From an uncultured Ruminococcus sp. (GTDB lineage: Bacteria; Bacillota; Clostridia; Oscillospirales; Ruminococcaceae), in NCBI GenBank assembly GCA_900553675.1, contig USEH01000022.1, positions 1 to 17,584 of the forward strand: a stretch of DNA of 17,584 bases, in the 5' to 3' direction. Position 1 is the stretch's first letter, and each line of letters starts with the position of its first letter. The notes under the pieces are model-generated. The model had not been told where the DNA came from and did no database searches. It saw nothing but the letters and a program-made list of their open reading frames with translations. A program made the translations under genes and the position numbers. Positions 1 through 6,761 of the stretch are shown in pieces.

Positions 1-51
1 AGGGACATTTCAAGTTAAAGCTTTAATCGGGATAAATTTTGCAGGAAGGTA

Positions 52-258
52 ATGTACATATTTATGGATGTAGATTTGATTTTTAAGATTGCCGGTATAG
101 GAATAATTGTAGCTGTCCTTGCGCAGCTTTTAAAGCGTTCCGAGCGTGACGAGCAGGCTTTGATGATAACTATTGCCGGTCTTGTTATAGTAATGTTTAT
201 GCTGATAAGCGAGATATCACGGCTGTTTGAAACTGTAAAAAGCACGTTCGGATTTTAG
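52..258 (+). CDS. spoIIIAC: Stage III sporulation protein AC
   Basis: Small membrane protein of the SpoIIIA complex, which sits in the mother-cell membrane around the forespore and forms, with SpoIIQ, the channel needed for late forespore gene expression. The 68-residue length matches the family. The start MDVDLIFKIAGIGIIVAVL and the second hydrophobic segment (about residues 37-53) are typical of SpoIIIAC, giving two membrane helices joined by a charged loop (KRSERDEQ). The start is uncertain: ATG at 52 has an AGGA five bases upstream and forms a TAATG overlap with a frame ending there, but ATG at 64 (MDVDL) fits the family N-terminus better. It is followed three bases later by spoIIIAD. In spore formers this operon is normally transcribed by sigma-E from upstream of spoIIIAA, which is outside this window. 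Confidence 0.93.
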   Translation: MYIFMDVDLIFKIAGIGIIVAVLAQLLKRSERDEQALMITIAGLVIVMFMLISEISRLFETVKSTFGF

Positions 259-261
259 CAT

Positions 262-651
262 ATGGATATATTGCTAATAGCCGCGATATGCATAGTAACC
301 GCAATTATAGCAAAGGTCATTCAGCCCACCAATCGCGATCTTGCGGCGGCACTTTCAATAACAGCTGTAGCCGTTGCCGCCATGACTGCGGTTTTATCGC
401 TTGGCGAGGTTGTTTCCGGACTTATGAATACCGTCGGGCAGACAGGCATAAGCATTTCATATGTAAATACAGCCGTCAAGGTTTTGGGGATATGCTACAT
501 CTGCGAGCTTTCTTCATCCTGCTGCCGCGACTGCGGAGAAACCGCTCTTGGAGGGATAATAGATATATCAGGGCGCATAGCTATTGCCATTATATGCCTG
601 CCGCTTATCGAGCGGTTTATATCTGTCGTTAAAAGTATACTGGAGCTTTAA
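262..651 (+). CDS. spoIIIAD: Stage III sporulation protein AD
   Basis: Integral membrane component of the SpoIIIA-SpoIIQ apparatus, 129 residues as in the family. Four hydrophobic segments are visible (about residues 3-19, 28-50, 68-82 and 103-118). The segment after the third helix, with K.LGICYICELSSSCCRD followed by GETAL, is the conserved signature of SpoIIIAD. It starts three bases after the spoIIIAC stop with no clear Shine-Dalgarno site, which suggests translational coupling, and its TAA directly abuts the ATG of spoIIIAE. A second long frame inside it (288-632) is a shadow. Confidence 0.95.
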   Translation: MDILLIAAICIVTAIIAKVIQPTNRDLAAALSITAVAVAAMTAVLSLGEVVSGLMNTVGQTGISISYVNTAVKVLGICYICELSSSCCRDCGETALGGIIDISGRIAIAIICLPLIERFISVVKSILEL

Positions 652-1728
652 ATGAAAAGAATCGTAAGCATAATAGCCGCTGTGCTGCTTTCCTGCATTT
701 TTGCCATGAATGTCAGCGCAGAACACAACGGAGCTGATATTTCAGACATGAACTTAGGCTCTGCTCAGGATTTTCTTGATGAAAACGGTGTTGACCTTTC
801 CGAGCCAGAAACCATAGAAAATGTTGGTGCGGAGTCAATCATCAATTACTTTATCGGAATATTCAGGTCAGCTCTTTCAAAACCAGCAATGATTCTGATA
901 ATATCCGCCGCTCTTGCTCTTATATGCGAGGTTTCAACAAGCGTTTCAACAAGAAGCGGAATCAACGGCGAGGTATTTGTTATCATCTGCTTTCTGAGCA
1001 TTTCGCCCTATATTCTCACATCGATTGCGGACGTGCTTTCTGCGGCAAAGTCGCAGCAGGCGTTTATGGCTTCTTACATACCTGTTTTCGCCGGAATAAT
1101 CGCCGCCTCGGGAAACATAAGCGGAGCGGCTTCCTACAACGCCCTTGTCCTTTATGCGTCAGAGGGTATAGCAATAACTGCCTCGCTTGTCCTTAAGCCA
1201 ATTCTTATGTGTATGCTTGTTATGTGCTGCACGCAGGCGATAAATCCTGATTTACCGGACATAACCGGCTGCCTTCGCAGGATATTCACTGGAATAATTG
1301 GAACCGTTATGACCGTTTTTATCGGAGTTATAGGCTTGCAGACGGCTGTCGGGCGGAGCGGAAACGAAATCATGCTAAAAGCGGGGAAATATCTGGTTTC
1401 AAGCTTTGTGCCTATTGTCGGAATGTCGCTGTCGGAATCCTATAAAGCCGTTAAGGTGAGCATGAGTGCGATAAGAACGTCTGTTGGCACTGTTGGAATC
1501 GTTGTAATGGTGGTTTTGCTTGCAGTTCCGATCATCAATATGCTTGTCTACAAGCTTATGATAACACTTTCGGAATGGATATGCCGGCTCTGCGGCTCGG
1601 ACAGGCTTGCCTGCCTTATGAGGGGTCTGGCTGACGTATATTCGCTCTGCGTGACTATTTTACTTATATACGGAACAATGTTTGTGCTTTCAACCGGAAT
1701 TATGATTATGATGGGAAGCGAAGTTTAA
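652..1728 (+). CDS. spoIIIAE: Stage III sporulation protein AE
   Basis: Large polytopic membrane protein of the SpoIIIA complex, here 358 residues, slightly shorter than the roughly 400 of Bacillus. It opens with a cleavable-looking signal peptide (MKRIVSIIAAVLLSC, then a hydrophobic core and a likely cut after NVSA near residue 23) and an acidic extracellular stretch. About seven or eight hydrophobic segments follow, spread from residue 75 to the C-terminus. The ATG follows the spoIIIAD TAA with no gap, and its own TAA overlaps the spoIIIAF start as TAATG. The family call comes from length, topology and position between AD and AF. No enzymatic motif is expected or seen. Confidence 0.94.
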   Translation: MKRIVSIIAAVLLSCIFAMNVSAEHNGADISDMNLGSAQDFLDENGVDLSEPETIENVGAESIINYFIGIFRSALSKPAMILIISAALALICEVSTSVSTRSGINGEVFVIICFLSISPYILTSIADVLSAAKSQQAFMASYIPVFAGIIAASGNISGAASYNALVLYASEGIAITASLVLKPILMCMLVMCCTQAINPDLPDITGCLRRIFTGIIGTVMTVFIGVIGLQTAVGRSGNEIMLKAGKYLVSSFVPIVGMSLSESYKAVKVSMSAIRTSVGTVGIVVMVVLLAVPIINMLVYKLMITLSEWICRLCGSDRLACLMRGLADVYSLCVTILLIYGTMFVLSTGIMIMMGSEV

Positions 1729-2207
1729 TGGGTCTTTTAAAGAATATCACGGTTTCGGTTTGCTTGCTTTCACTTGTTTACTCTGTAATGATGCTTCTTA
1801 CTCCGGACAGATTCAAGCGGCAGATGAAATCGGTAATATCCATTATCACGGCTGTCACTATGGGAGGACTTATAATAAGCGGAGGAAACGCCGAAGATAT
1901 TTTTTCCTCAATCAATATACCATCAATCGGTGAAAGCCAATCGTCAAATACCGCCGTAATGCGAGAGCTTGAAGAACGTCTTAACGAGCAGATACAAAAG
2001 CTTATGGAAGAAAACGGCATACCCATAGAAAAAATTGATGTCAGCGTTGATATTGACAGGGACAACTGCATATTTATTAGTAAGCTTGCAGCACAGATAA
2101 GCGGTTCGCAAAAGCTGTATGAAGAAAAAGTAAGAAGTTTAGTTAAAACGGATATCGGAGACGTAAACTTAGAAATAGTGTTTACGGAGGAAAGTGATGG
2201 ACCTTAA
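1728..2207 (+). CDS. spoIIIAF: Stage III sporulation protein AF
   Basis: Component of the SpoIIIA channel complex with two N-terminal membrane helices (about residues 7-24 and 34-52) and a soluble C-terminal domain carrying a charged helix (ELEERLNEQIQKLMEENGI) followed by a beta-rich part. Families of this type have a ring-building-like fold similar to SpoIIIAG and AH; that is family knowledge, not visible here. At 159 residues it is shorter than the Bacillus protein (about 200). The start overlaps the spoIIIAE stop by one base (TAATG), and its end overlaps the spoIIIAG start by 11 bases. Confidence 0.9.
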   Translation: MGLLKNITVSVCLLSLVYSVMMLLTPDRFKRQMKSVISIITAVTMGGLIISGGNAEDIFSSINIPSIGESQSSNTAVMRELEERLNEQIQKLMEENGIPIEKIDVSVDIDRDNCIFISKLAAQISGSQKLYEEKVRSLVKTDIGDVNLEIVFTEESDGP

Positions 2208-2718
2208 ATCGCTGAAAGAAAAAATAACGGACAAAACAGGATTATCCTCAAAAGCGTTGACATATATAATAATAGTTCTCTGCGCAACCGCGCTTTTAAT
2301 CGCTTTAAATTCATTGGAGGATAAGGACAGCGGGGTGGTAAACACCGAGCGGACAGAGCCGGAATCAGTCAGTCTCGATTACGAAAAGGCTCTTTGCGAA
2401 CAGCTTGAAAACGTTATATCACAGATTGAAGGAGTTGGCAAGGTCAGCATAATGATAACCTTTGAGGGCACAGCCTCAAACGAGTATCAGACAGATATCG
2501 ATAAATCGGAAACGGACGAAACACAAAAGACCGTAATAATAGGAAACAAGGAGGCGCTGATAAAGAGCATTGAAAATCCCAGGGTAGCAGGAGTACTTGT
2601 TGTTTGCGAAGGAGGTGACAGCCTAAAGGTAAAGGAAAAGGTTATTAATGCGGTATCAACCGTTTTAAATATATCATCCGGCAGGGTATACGTTACAAAC
2701 AGAATTAAGGAGAGGTAA
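2197..2718 (+). CDS. spoIIIAG: Stage III sporulation protein AG
   Basis: Ring-forming protein of the SpoIIIA-SpoIIQ channel, with a YscJ/FliF-like domain in the intermembrane space. The sequence shows a short basic cytoplasmic N-terminus, one membrane helix (about residues 23-40) and an extracellular domain with the conserved stretch CEQLENVISQIEGVGKVSIM and the later motif NPRVAGVLVVCEGG. The start is ATG 2197: a GGAGG at 2186-2190 lies six bases before it, whereas the GTG at 2194 is only three bases from it. The product is 173 residues, shorter than in Bacillus (about 229), mainly in the linker. It overlaps spoIIIAF by 11 bases and spoIIIAH begins two bases after its stop. Confidence 0.95.
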   Translation: MDLKSLKEKITDKTGLSSKALTYIIIVLCATALLIALNSLEDKDSGVVNTERTEPESVSLDYEKALCEQLENVISQIEGVGKVSIMITFEGTASNEYQTDIDKSETDETQKTVIIGNKEALIKSIENPRVAGVLVVCEGGDSLKVKEKVINAVSTVLNISSGRVYVTNRIKER

Positions 2719-2720
2719 TC

Positions 2721-3290
2721 ATGACAAAAACAAACAGAAAATTCAAACTCAACTTCAGACTCGGAAAAAAGCACATCATTTTAGCTTGCTTAACGCTTCT
2801 TTTGGGAATCGCCGTTTATGCAAACTATGAGCTTTCAAAAACCGAAATCAAGCCTACCGACATAGTGGACGGAATAGATATGAGTTCCGCCTATGGCGAG
2901 CTTCAATACGTAAACGGAACAGGTCTTACCGACCTTTCCTCCGACGATTATTTTGCTCAGGCAAGGCTCAACAAGCTGACTTCAAGGGATGAAGCTGTTG
3001 AAACGCTTAAGATGGTTCTGGGCGGAGGCGACATCACCGGTGAGGAAATAGCGGCGTATACAGAGGATGCAGTTGCGCTTTCATCGCTTATTGAGAGTGA
3101 GACAGTTATAGAAGACCTTGTAAAAGCTTCCGGCTTTGAGGACTGCGTTGTGTATCTCGACGGCGAAAATGCAAGCATAGTTGTAAAGTCAGACGGCTTG
3201 ACACCTGCTCAAGCAGCCCAGATTAAGGAGATTTTGCTCTCAGAAGTTGATATTCTTAATGAAAATATCAGAATTTTTGAGGTAAAGTAG
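2721..3290 (+). CDS. spoIIIAH: Stage III sporulation protein AH
   Basis: Mother-cell partner of forespore SpoIIQ; the two meet in the intermembrane space and zipper the membranes during engulfment. The 189-residue protein has a basic cytoplasmic start (KTNRKFKLNFRLGKK), one membrane helix (about residues 18-36), a linker, and a C-terminal domain with DDYFAQARLNKLTSRDEA and LVKASGFEDCVVYLDGENA typical of SpoIIIAH, a ring-building fold related to YscJ/FliF. A strong Shine-Dalgarno site (AAGGAGAGG) lies just before the ATG. It is the last gene of the spoIIIA block: a vegetative promoter begins directly after its stop codon. No terminator hairpin with a U-tract is evident, so read-through into the next operon is possible. 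Confidence 0.94.
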   Translation: MTKTNRKFKLNFRLGKKHIILACLTLLLGIAVYANYELSKTEIKPTDIVDGIDMSSAYGELQYVNGTGLTDLSSDDYFAQARLNKLTSRDEAVETLKMVLGGGDITGEEIAAYTEDAVALSSLIESETVIEDLVKASGFEDCVVYLDGENASIVVKSDGLTPAQAAQIKEILLSEVDILNENIRIFEVK

Positions 3291-3319
3291 TTGTCTCTCG
3301 GAAAGATTTGTGCTATACT
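3291..3319 (+). promoter_or_regulatory. Sigma-A-type promoter with extended -10
   Basis: TTGTCT at 3291-3296, exactly 17 bases, then TATACT at 3314-3319 preceded by TGC, an extended -10 element. The -35 box starts at the first base after the spoIIIAH stop codon. Transcription would begin near 3326 and give a leader of about 190 bases before the asp23-like start. It would let the housekeeping operon be expressed in growing cells independently of the sporulation operon. The call rests on box match and spacing only. Confidence 0.7.
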
Positions 3320-3320
3320 G

Positions 3321-3362
3321 TATATATGCATAATAATGCAATCAGATTTGCAGGCATATATA
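3321..3362 (+). repeat. Hairpin in the leader of asp23 (9-bp outer stem)
   Basis: TATATATGC at 3321-3329 is perfectly complementary to GCATATATA at 3354-3362. Inside it, TGCAA and TTGCA form a second 5-bp stem around TCAGAT. It starts at the predicted transcription start and ends exactly where the next inverted repeat begins. It could shape the 5' end of the mRNA or be the end of an inserted element. No known riboswitch class is recognised. Confidence 0.5.
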
Positions 3363-3466
3363 ATACTAATTTCCGTCTAAAACGATACCAAAAATCGAGC
3401 ACAAAATCGCTAACGGATGGATTTTGCACTAGATTTTTGGAACGTTTTTGAAACGGAAATAAGTAT
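3363..3466 (+). repeat. 104-base near-palindrome, MITE-like or dispersed hairpin repeat
   Basis: Two arms of about 46 bases (3363-3408 and 3420-3466) are imperfect reverse complements around a short centre (CTAACGGATG region). Matching blocks include ATTTCCGT with ACGGAAAT, AAAACG with CGTTTT, CCAAAAATC with GATTTTTGG, and CAAAATC with GATTTTG. The outer ends ATACT and AGTAT also pair. Such a long, interrupted foldback in an intergenic region is typical of small dispersed palindromic repeats or MITEs, but copy number cannot be seen here. It lies in the predicted untranslated leader of the asp23 operon and would form a long hairpin in the RNA on either strand. It has no U-tract, so it is not a standard terminator. 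Confidence 0.65.
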
Positions 3467-3513
3467 AAGTAAGTCACTTCTGTAAAAGATGTATAAAAGG
3501 AGGATATCGCCTT

Positions 3514-3876
3514 ATGGAGATTTCTGAGAAGGCAAAGAAGGGAACCTTAAAGGTTTCCGAAAACGTTATTATTTCAATCACAAAAAACGCCGCAATGGAG
3601 GTCAGCGGAGTTCAGGGAATTGCTGTAAAGCATTTCGATCTGATGAAAATGTTTTCAAGCAAAATTGACAACAGCGAAATAAGCGTTACCATGATGGACG
3701 GTGTTGCAAAAATAGCAATGTCTATCGTTGTAAAAAGCGGCTACAATATAGTTTCCGTCTGCGAGCAGATTCAGGAAAGGGTTAAAGCTGCGGTTCAGTC
3801 AATGACCGGCGTTACTGTGTCAAAGGTAAACGTTTCGGTTGCCGACGTCGATTTTTCCGACGGTCAAAGCGAATAA
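3514..3876 (+). CDS. Asp23/Gls24 family envelope-stress-type protein (YqhY-like)
   Basis: A 120-residue protein of the Asp23/Gls24 (DUF322) family. The conserved pattern is clear: GTLKVSENVIISITKNAAME at the start, then GVQGIAV, VTMMDGVAKIAMSIVVKSGY, and a final VSKVNVSVADVDF. In Bacillus the nusB-adjacent homologue YqhY affects acetyl-CoA carboxylase activity, and accB-accC normally lie just upstream; here they do not, and spoIIIAH precedes it directly. AAGGAGG at 3497-3503 sits ten bases before the ATG. It is the first gene after the leader promoter and hairpins. A 15-bp hairpin separates it from nusB. Its molecular function is not established from the sequence. Confidence 0.9.
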   Translation: MEISEKAKKGTLKVSENVIISITKNAAMEVSGVQGIAVKHFDLMKMFSSKIDNSEISVTMMDGVAKIAMSIVVKSGYNIVSVCEQIQERVKAAVQSMTGVTVSKVNVSVADVDFSDGQSE

Positions 3877-3882
3877 AGCAAA

Positions 3883-3917
3883 ATGCCGAGTCTGAAAGTA
3901 TATTTCAGGCTTGGCAT
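3883..3917 (+). promoter_or_regulatory. Strong intercistronic hairpin between asp23-like gene and nusB
   Basis: A 15-bp stem pairs ATGCCGAGTCTGAAA (3883-3897) with TTTCAGGCTTGGCAT (3903-3917) across a five-base loop (GTATA); thirteen pairs are Watson-Crick and two are G-U. It starts six bases after the asp23-like stop codon. The downstream bases are ACTGTGCTTTAAAAAG, without a proper U-tract, so it is more likely an attenuator, an mRNA stabiliser or a processing site than an efficient terminator. It lies inside the upstream extension of the nusB frame, which argues that nusB starts later. Confidence 0.6.
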
Positions 3918-4005
3918 ACTGTGCTTTAAAAAGATGTTTGCTAAGAGCGGATTTTATGTGAGATTATCACTAATCCGAAAATGCATGAAAGGCATGGTTA
4001 CAAAA

Positions 4006-4431
4006 ATGTCAGTTACAAGACACGATATCAGAGAGTCTGAGTTTATCTTCATCTTTGAAAAAACCTTCCGCGACGAATCGATTTCCGAGCTTATAGACCT
4101 TTCGTGGGATAACGAAGCTATAACCATAAACGATGAAGTAAAGGAAACCGTTGAAGGCGTATACAACCATCTTGAAGAAATAGACGCAGTCATTTCAAAA
4201 TACAGCACCAAGCGAAGCATTGAAAGAATACCCAAGATAAATCTTTCCGCACTCAGGCTTGCGGTTTACGAAATAAACTACAAGTCGGACAAAGCTCCCA
4301 TCAGAGCGGTTATAAACGAAGCTGTAGGACTTGTAAAGAAATACGCACAAGAGCAGGACGTTTCGTTTGTCAACGGCGTTCTCGGCTCCTATTCAAGAAG
4401 CCTTGAAGCCGACAAAAAGAGCGACAATTAG
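4006..4431 (+). CDS. nusB: Transcription antitermination factor NusB
   Basis: RNA-binding antitermination factor that pairs with NusE (ribosomal protein S10) on boxA during rRNA transcription. The 141-residue all-helical protein matches family length. The N-terminus SVTRHDIRESEFIFIFE corresponds to the usual TRHEAREQAFQLLFE. The C-terminal half carries IPKINLSALRLAVYEI, PIRAVINEAVGLVKKYA and VSFVNGVLG, all signature parts. The frame is open back to 3883, but that stretch overlaps a strong hairpin and has no family similarity. ATG 4006 is the best start by alignment although its Shine-Dalgarno site is weak (AAAGG about 13 bases upstream); ATG 3994 is an alternative. The next gene starts two bases after the stop. 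Confidence 0.93.
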   Translation: MSVTRHDIRESEFIFIFEKTFRDESISELIDLSWDNEAITINDEVKETVEGVYNHLEEIDAVISKYSTKRSIERIPKINLSALRLAVYEINYKSDKAPIRAVINEAVGLVKKYAQEQDVSFVNGVLGSYSRSLEADKKSDN

Positions 4432-4433
4432 CA

Positions 4434-5384
4434 ATGGCTGTTTATTTAGGGCTTGATACAAGCAATTACACCACCTCGACGGCTTTATTTGATACGAATA
4501 GCGCATCCGTTACGCAGTCAAAGCATCTGCTTCCGGTGAAACAAGGGGAGCTTGGGCTTAGGCAGTCGGACGCTGTTTTCCATCATGTTAAGCAGCTTCC
4601 GCAGATAATTGATGGGCTTAACATAGCCAAATCAGGAATAGAGCTTTCGGGCGTAGGCGTTTCCAGCTGTCCGAGAAATGTTGATGGCTCGTATATGCCA
4701 TGCTTTCTTGTTGGGGAAACAGTCGCAAAGACTGTATCCGCGCTGAACGGCATACCGCTTTACAGAACCTCCCATCAGGTGGGACATATCCTTGCCGCGC
4801 TTTTCTCCTGCCGCAGACTTGATCTTGTATTCGGGGACAAGCCGTTTCTGGCGTTTCATGTCAGCGGCGGAACTACAGATTGCCTGCTGATAGTTTCTGA
4901 CAAGGAAGAAGTTATAAAAGTTAACGAAGCCGCGACATCGCTGGATATAAAAGCAGGTCAGCTTATTGACAGGGCAGGGCTTATGCTCGGCTTGAAATTT
5001 CCATGCGGGGCTGAGCTTGAAAAGCTCGCTATGAAGTCCGACCGAAAATATAAATTCAATATCAAGCTGAAAGATGGCTGCTGCTGTCTTTCCGGAATAG
5101 AAAACAAGTGCCGAGATATGCTTGCGGCAGGCGAAAAGCCCTGTGATATCGCGCTTTATGTGCTTAAGCATATCGAAGCAGTCATACATAAAATGACGGA
5201 ATACGCACTTGAAAAATACGGCGATATGCCGGTTGTGTATGCAGGCGGCGTTATGTCAGATATGCTTATAAGAGCATCACTTGCGCGTGATTTTGACGCT
5301 TATTTTTCTGAGCCGTGCTTCTCCTGCGACAATGCAGCTGGAACAGCAATTTATGCCGCTATAAAGGATGGTTTTACACCGTGA
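4434..5384 (+). CDS. TsaD/Kae1/YgjD-family paralog (peptidase M22-like, ASKHA fold)
   Basis: A 316-residue protein of the family that includes TsaD, the enzyme of tRNA threonylcarbamoyladenosine synthesis, formerly annotated O-sialoglycoprotein endopeptidase. It has LGLDTSNYTTS at the start, the metal-binding HxxxH as HQVGH (residues 114-118), HVSGGTTD (142-149) for TsaD's VSGGHTQL, AGGVMSD (270-276), and CDNAAGTA with the third metal ligand D299. All three TsaD metal ligands are therefore kept. It diverges from true TsaD at the start (TsaD has ETSCDETAVAV) and in the SGGHT and FDK regions, so it is probably a paralog with its own role. Clostridia often carry such a gene between nusB and xseA. 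Whether it modifies tRNA is unknown. Its TGA overlaps the xseA GTG start. Confidence 0.82.
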   Translation: MAVYLGLDTSNYTTSTALFDTNSASVTQSKHLLPVKQGELGLRQSDAVFHHVKQLPQIIDGLNIAKSGIELSGVGVSSCPRNVDGSYMPCFLVGETVAKTVSALNGIPLYRTSHQVGHILAALFSCRRLDLVFGDKPFLAFHVSGGTTDCLLIVSDKEEVIKVNEAATSLDIKAGQLIDRAGLMLGLKFPCGAELEKLAMKSDRKYKFNIKLKDGCCCLSGIENKCRDMLAAGEKPCDIALYVLKHIEAVIHKMTEYALEKYGDMPVVYAGGVMSDMLIRASLARDFDAYFSEPCFSCDNAAGTAIYAAIKDGFTP

Positions 5385-6580
5385 GTACAATTTTAACGGT
5401 ATCGTCGGTAAACACATACGTTGCCTTCAAGCTTAAAAACGACCCCAAGCTTAAAGGAGTAGCCGTAAAAGGGGAGATATCCGATATTTCGGCAAACTAC
5501 AGCTCGGGTCATATATATTTCACGCTGACCGACGGCAAAAGCTCGCTTAAAGCGGTGATGTTTGCTCAGAACGCTTCAAGGTTGAAATTCTATCCCGAAT
5601 CTGGAATGAGCGTTATAGCTTTCGGCGGGATTGACGTTTACGAGCGCGGAGGGATATACCAGCTTAACTGCACGCAGCTTGTACCCGACGGTGTGGGCGC
5701 GGATACATTAAGACTTGCTCAGCTGAAGGATGAGCTTGACAAGCTCGGCGTATTTTCAAAGCCAAAAAAGCCGATACCCAAATATCCCAAAACCATTGCT
5801 GTAGTAACCTCTCCGTCGGGAGCGGCGATAGAGGATATACGAAGCGTTGCGGGACGAAGGTATCCCGTTGCAAAAATGCTGCTTTTCGGTGCGACCGTTC
5901 AGGGACTTACCGCTCCTAAAAGCATAGCTCAGGCACTTTCTTTGGCAGATGCGAGCGGTGCCGATACCATAATTCTTACACGCGGCGGCGGTTCGGGCGA
6001 AGATTTGTCCTGCTTCAACACAAAAGAAGCCGTGCTGGCAGTTTATAGCTGCAAAACTCCGGTAATATCCGCAGTAGGTCATGAGATAGACACAACCCTT
6101 TGCGATCTCGCCGCAGATTTAAGAGCTCCCACTCCTTCCGGAGCGGCAGAGCTTGCAACGCCCGATATTGCTGTAATCGCGGATGAAATAAAGTATTTTC
6201 AATCAGCAATAAAAAAGAGTATGCAAGCTAAGCTTTCGGCGGACGAAGGCAGGATTAACGGCTTTAAACAGCTCATTGCGGCGTATTCGCCGTTAAACAG
6301 ACTAAAAAGCGTTGAGACGGAGATAATCTCGCGTCGGAGTCTGCTTTCAGAGCTTGTCAACACCAAGCTTGCGCGGAGTCAAAGGGATATAGAAAGCTAT
6401 AGACACATACTCGCCGGATTCGACCCCATGAAGGTCATTTCACGTGGATATGCCCTGATATACAAAAATGGTGAGCTTATAACAAGCGCGAAGGCTCTTG
6501 CCAAGGGAGATAATGTTGATATAATCCTGCGCGACGGCAGAGCTAAAAGCGTCATAAGCGACGTTGAAAAGGAAAATTGA
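5381..6580 (+). CDS. xseA: Exodeoxyribonuclease VII large subunit
   Basis: Catalytic subunit of exonuclease VII, which degrades single-stranded DNA from both ends and works with several small subunits (XseB). The start is GTG 5381, overlapping the previous TGA as GTGA, with AAGGATGG nine bases upstream; this gives 399 residues. An N-terminal OB-fold DNA-binding domain (about 1-95) includes KGEISDISANYSSGHIYFTL. The catalytic domain (about 125-265) shows VVTSPSGAAIEDI, RGGGSGEDLSCFN (201-213) and GHEIDTTLCDLAADLRAPTP (233-252), all family signatures. A charged helical coiled-coil stretch follows (about 265-360), then the C-terminal RGYALIYKNGELI segment. xseB begins one base after the stop, so the two subunits are produced together. 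Confidence 0.96.
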   Translation: MSTILTVSSVNTYVAFKLKNDPKLKGVAVKGEISDISANYSSGHIYFTLTDGKSSLKAVMFAQNASRLKFYPESGMSVIAFGGIDVYERGGIYQLNCTQLVPDGVGADTLRLAQLKDELDKLGVFSKPKKPIPKYPKTIAVVTSPSGAAIEDIRSVAGRRYPVAKMLLFGATVQGLTAPKSIAQALSLADASGADTIILTRGGGSGEDLSCFNTKEAVLAVYSCKTPVISAVGHEIDTTLCDLAADLRAPTPSGAAELATPDIAVIADEIKYFQSAIKKSMQAKLSADEGRINGFKQLIAAYSPLNRLKSVETEIISRRSLLSELVNTKLARSQRDIESYRHILAGFDPMKVISRGYALIYKNGELITSAKALAKGDNVDIILRDGRAKSVISDVEKEN

Positions 6581-6581
6581 T

Positions 6582-6761
6582 ATGAATTTTGATGAAAAAA
6601 TACAAAGGCTGAAGGAAATATGCAGACTTCTTTCCGGGGACAGCCTTTCTCTTGAAGATACAGCAAAGCTCTACAAAGAAGGCATGACAATTTCCGACGA
6701 CTGCCTTGCAGCGATAAATGATATGCGAGCGGAGCTGTTCAAGGATGGTGAAGCTCAATGA
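6582..6761 (+). CDS. xseB: Exodeoxyribonuclease VII small subunit
   Basis: Small helical-hairpin subunit that binds the XseA stalk. The start at ATG 6582 gives 59 residues; an in-frame TTG at 6564 lies inside xseA and would add six residues. AAAAGG lies about nine bases before the ATG. The sequence NFDEKIQRLKEICRLLSGD, then SLEDTAKLYKEGM and a second helix, matches the family pattern (typically FEEALKRLEEIV, then LSLEEALKLYEEG). The stop overlaps the ispA start as ATGA. Confidence 0.93.
   Translation: MNFDEKIQRLKEICRLLSGDSLSLEDTAKLYKEGMTISDDCLAAINDMRAELFKDGEAQ

Noticed and set aside
1..52. Possible 3' end of spoIIIAB before spoIIIAC
   Set aside because: spoIIIAB is expected here, and one frame ends at TAA 50-52 overlapping the spoIIIAC ATG, but its 16 residues do not clearly match the SpoIIIAB C-terminus and the other two frames also end nearby, so I could not choose a frame.
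288..632. 114-codon + strand frame inside spoIIIAD
   Set aside because: It is rich in Arg, His and Cys with no family pattern and lies in a different frame of a clearly recognised gene; a shadow.
4632..5189. 185-codon - strand frame opposite the TsaD-like gene
   Set aside because: Long but antisense to a gene with conserved motifs; composition has no domain pattern and no ribosome site is apparent.
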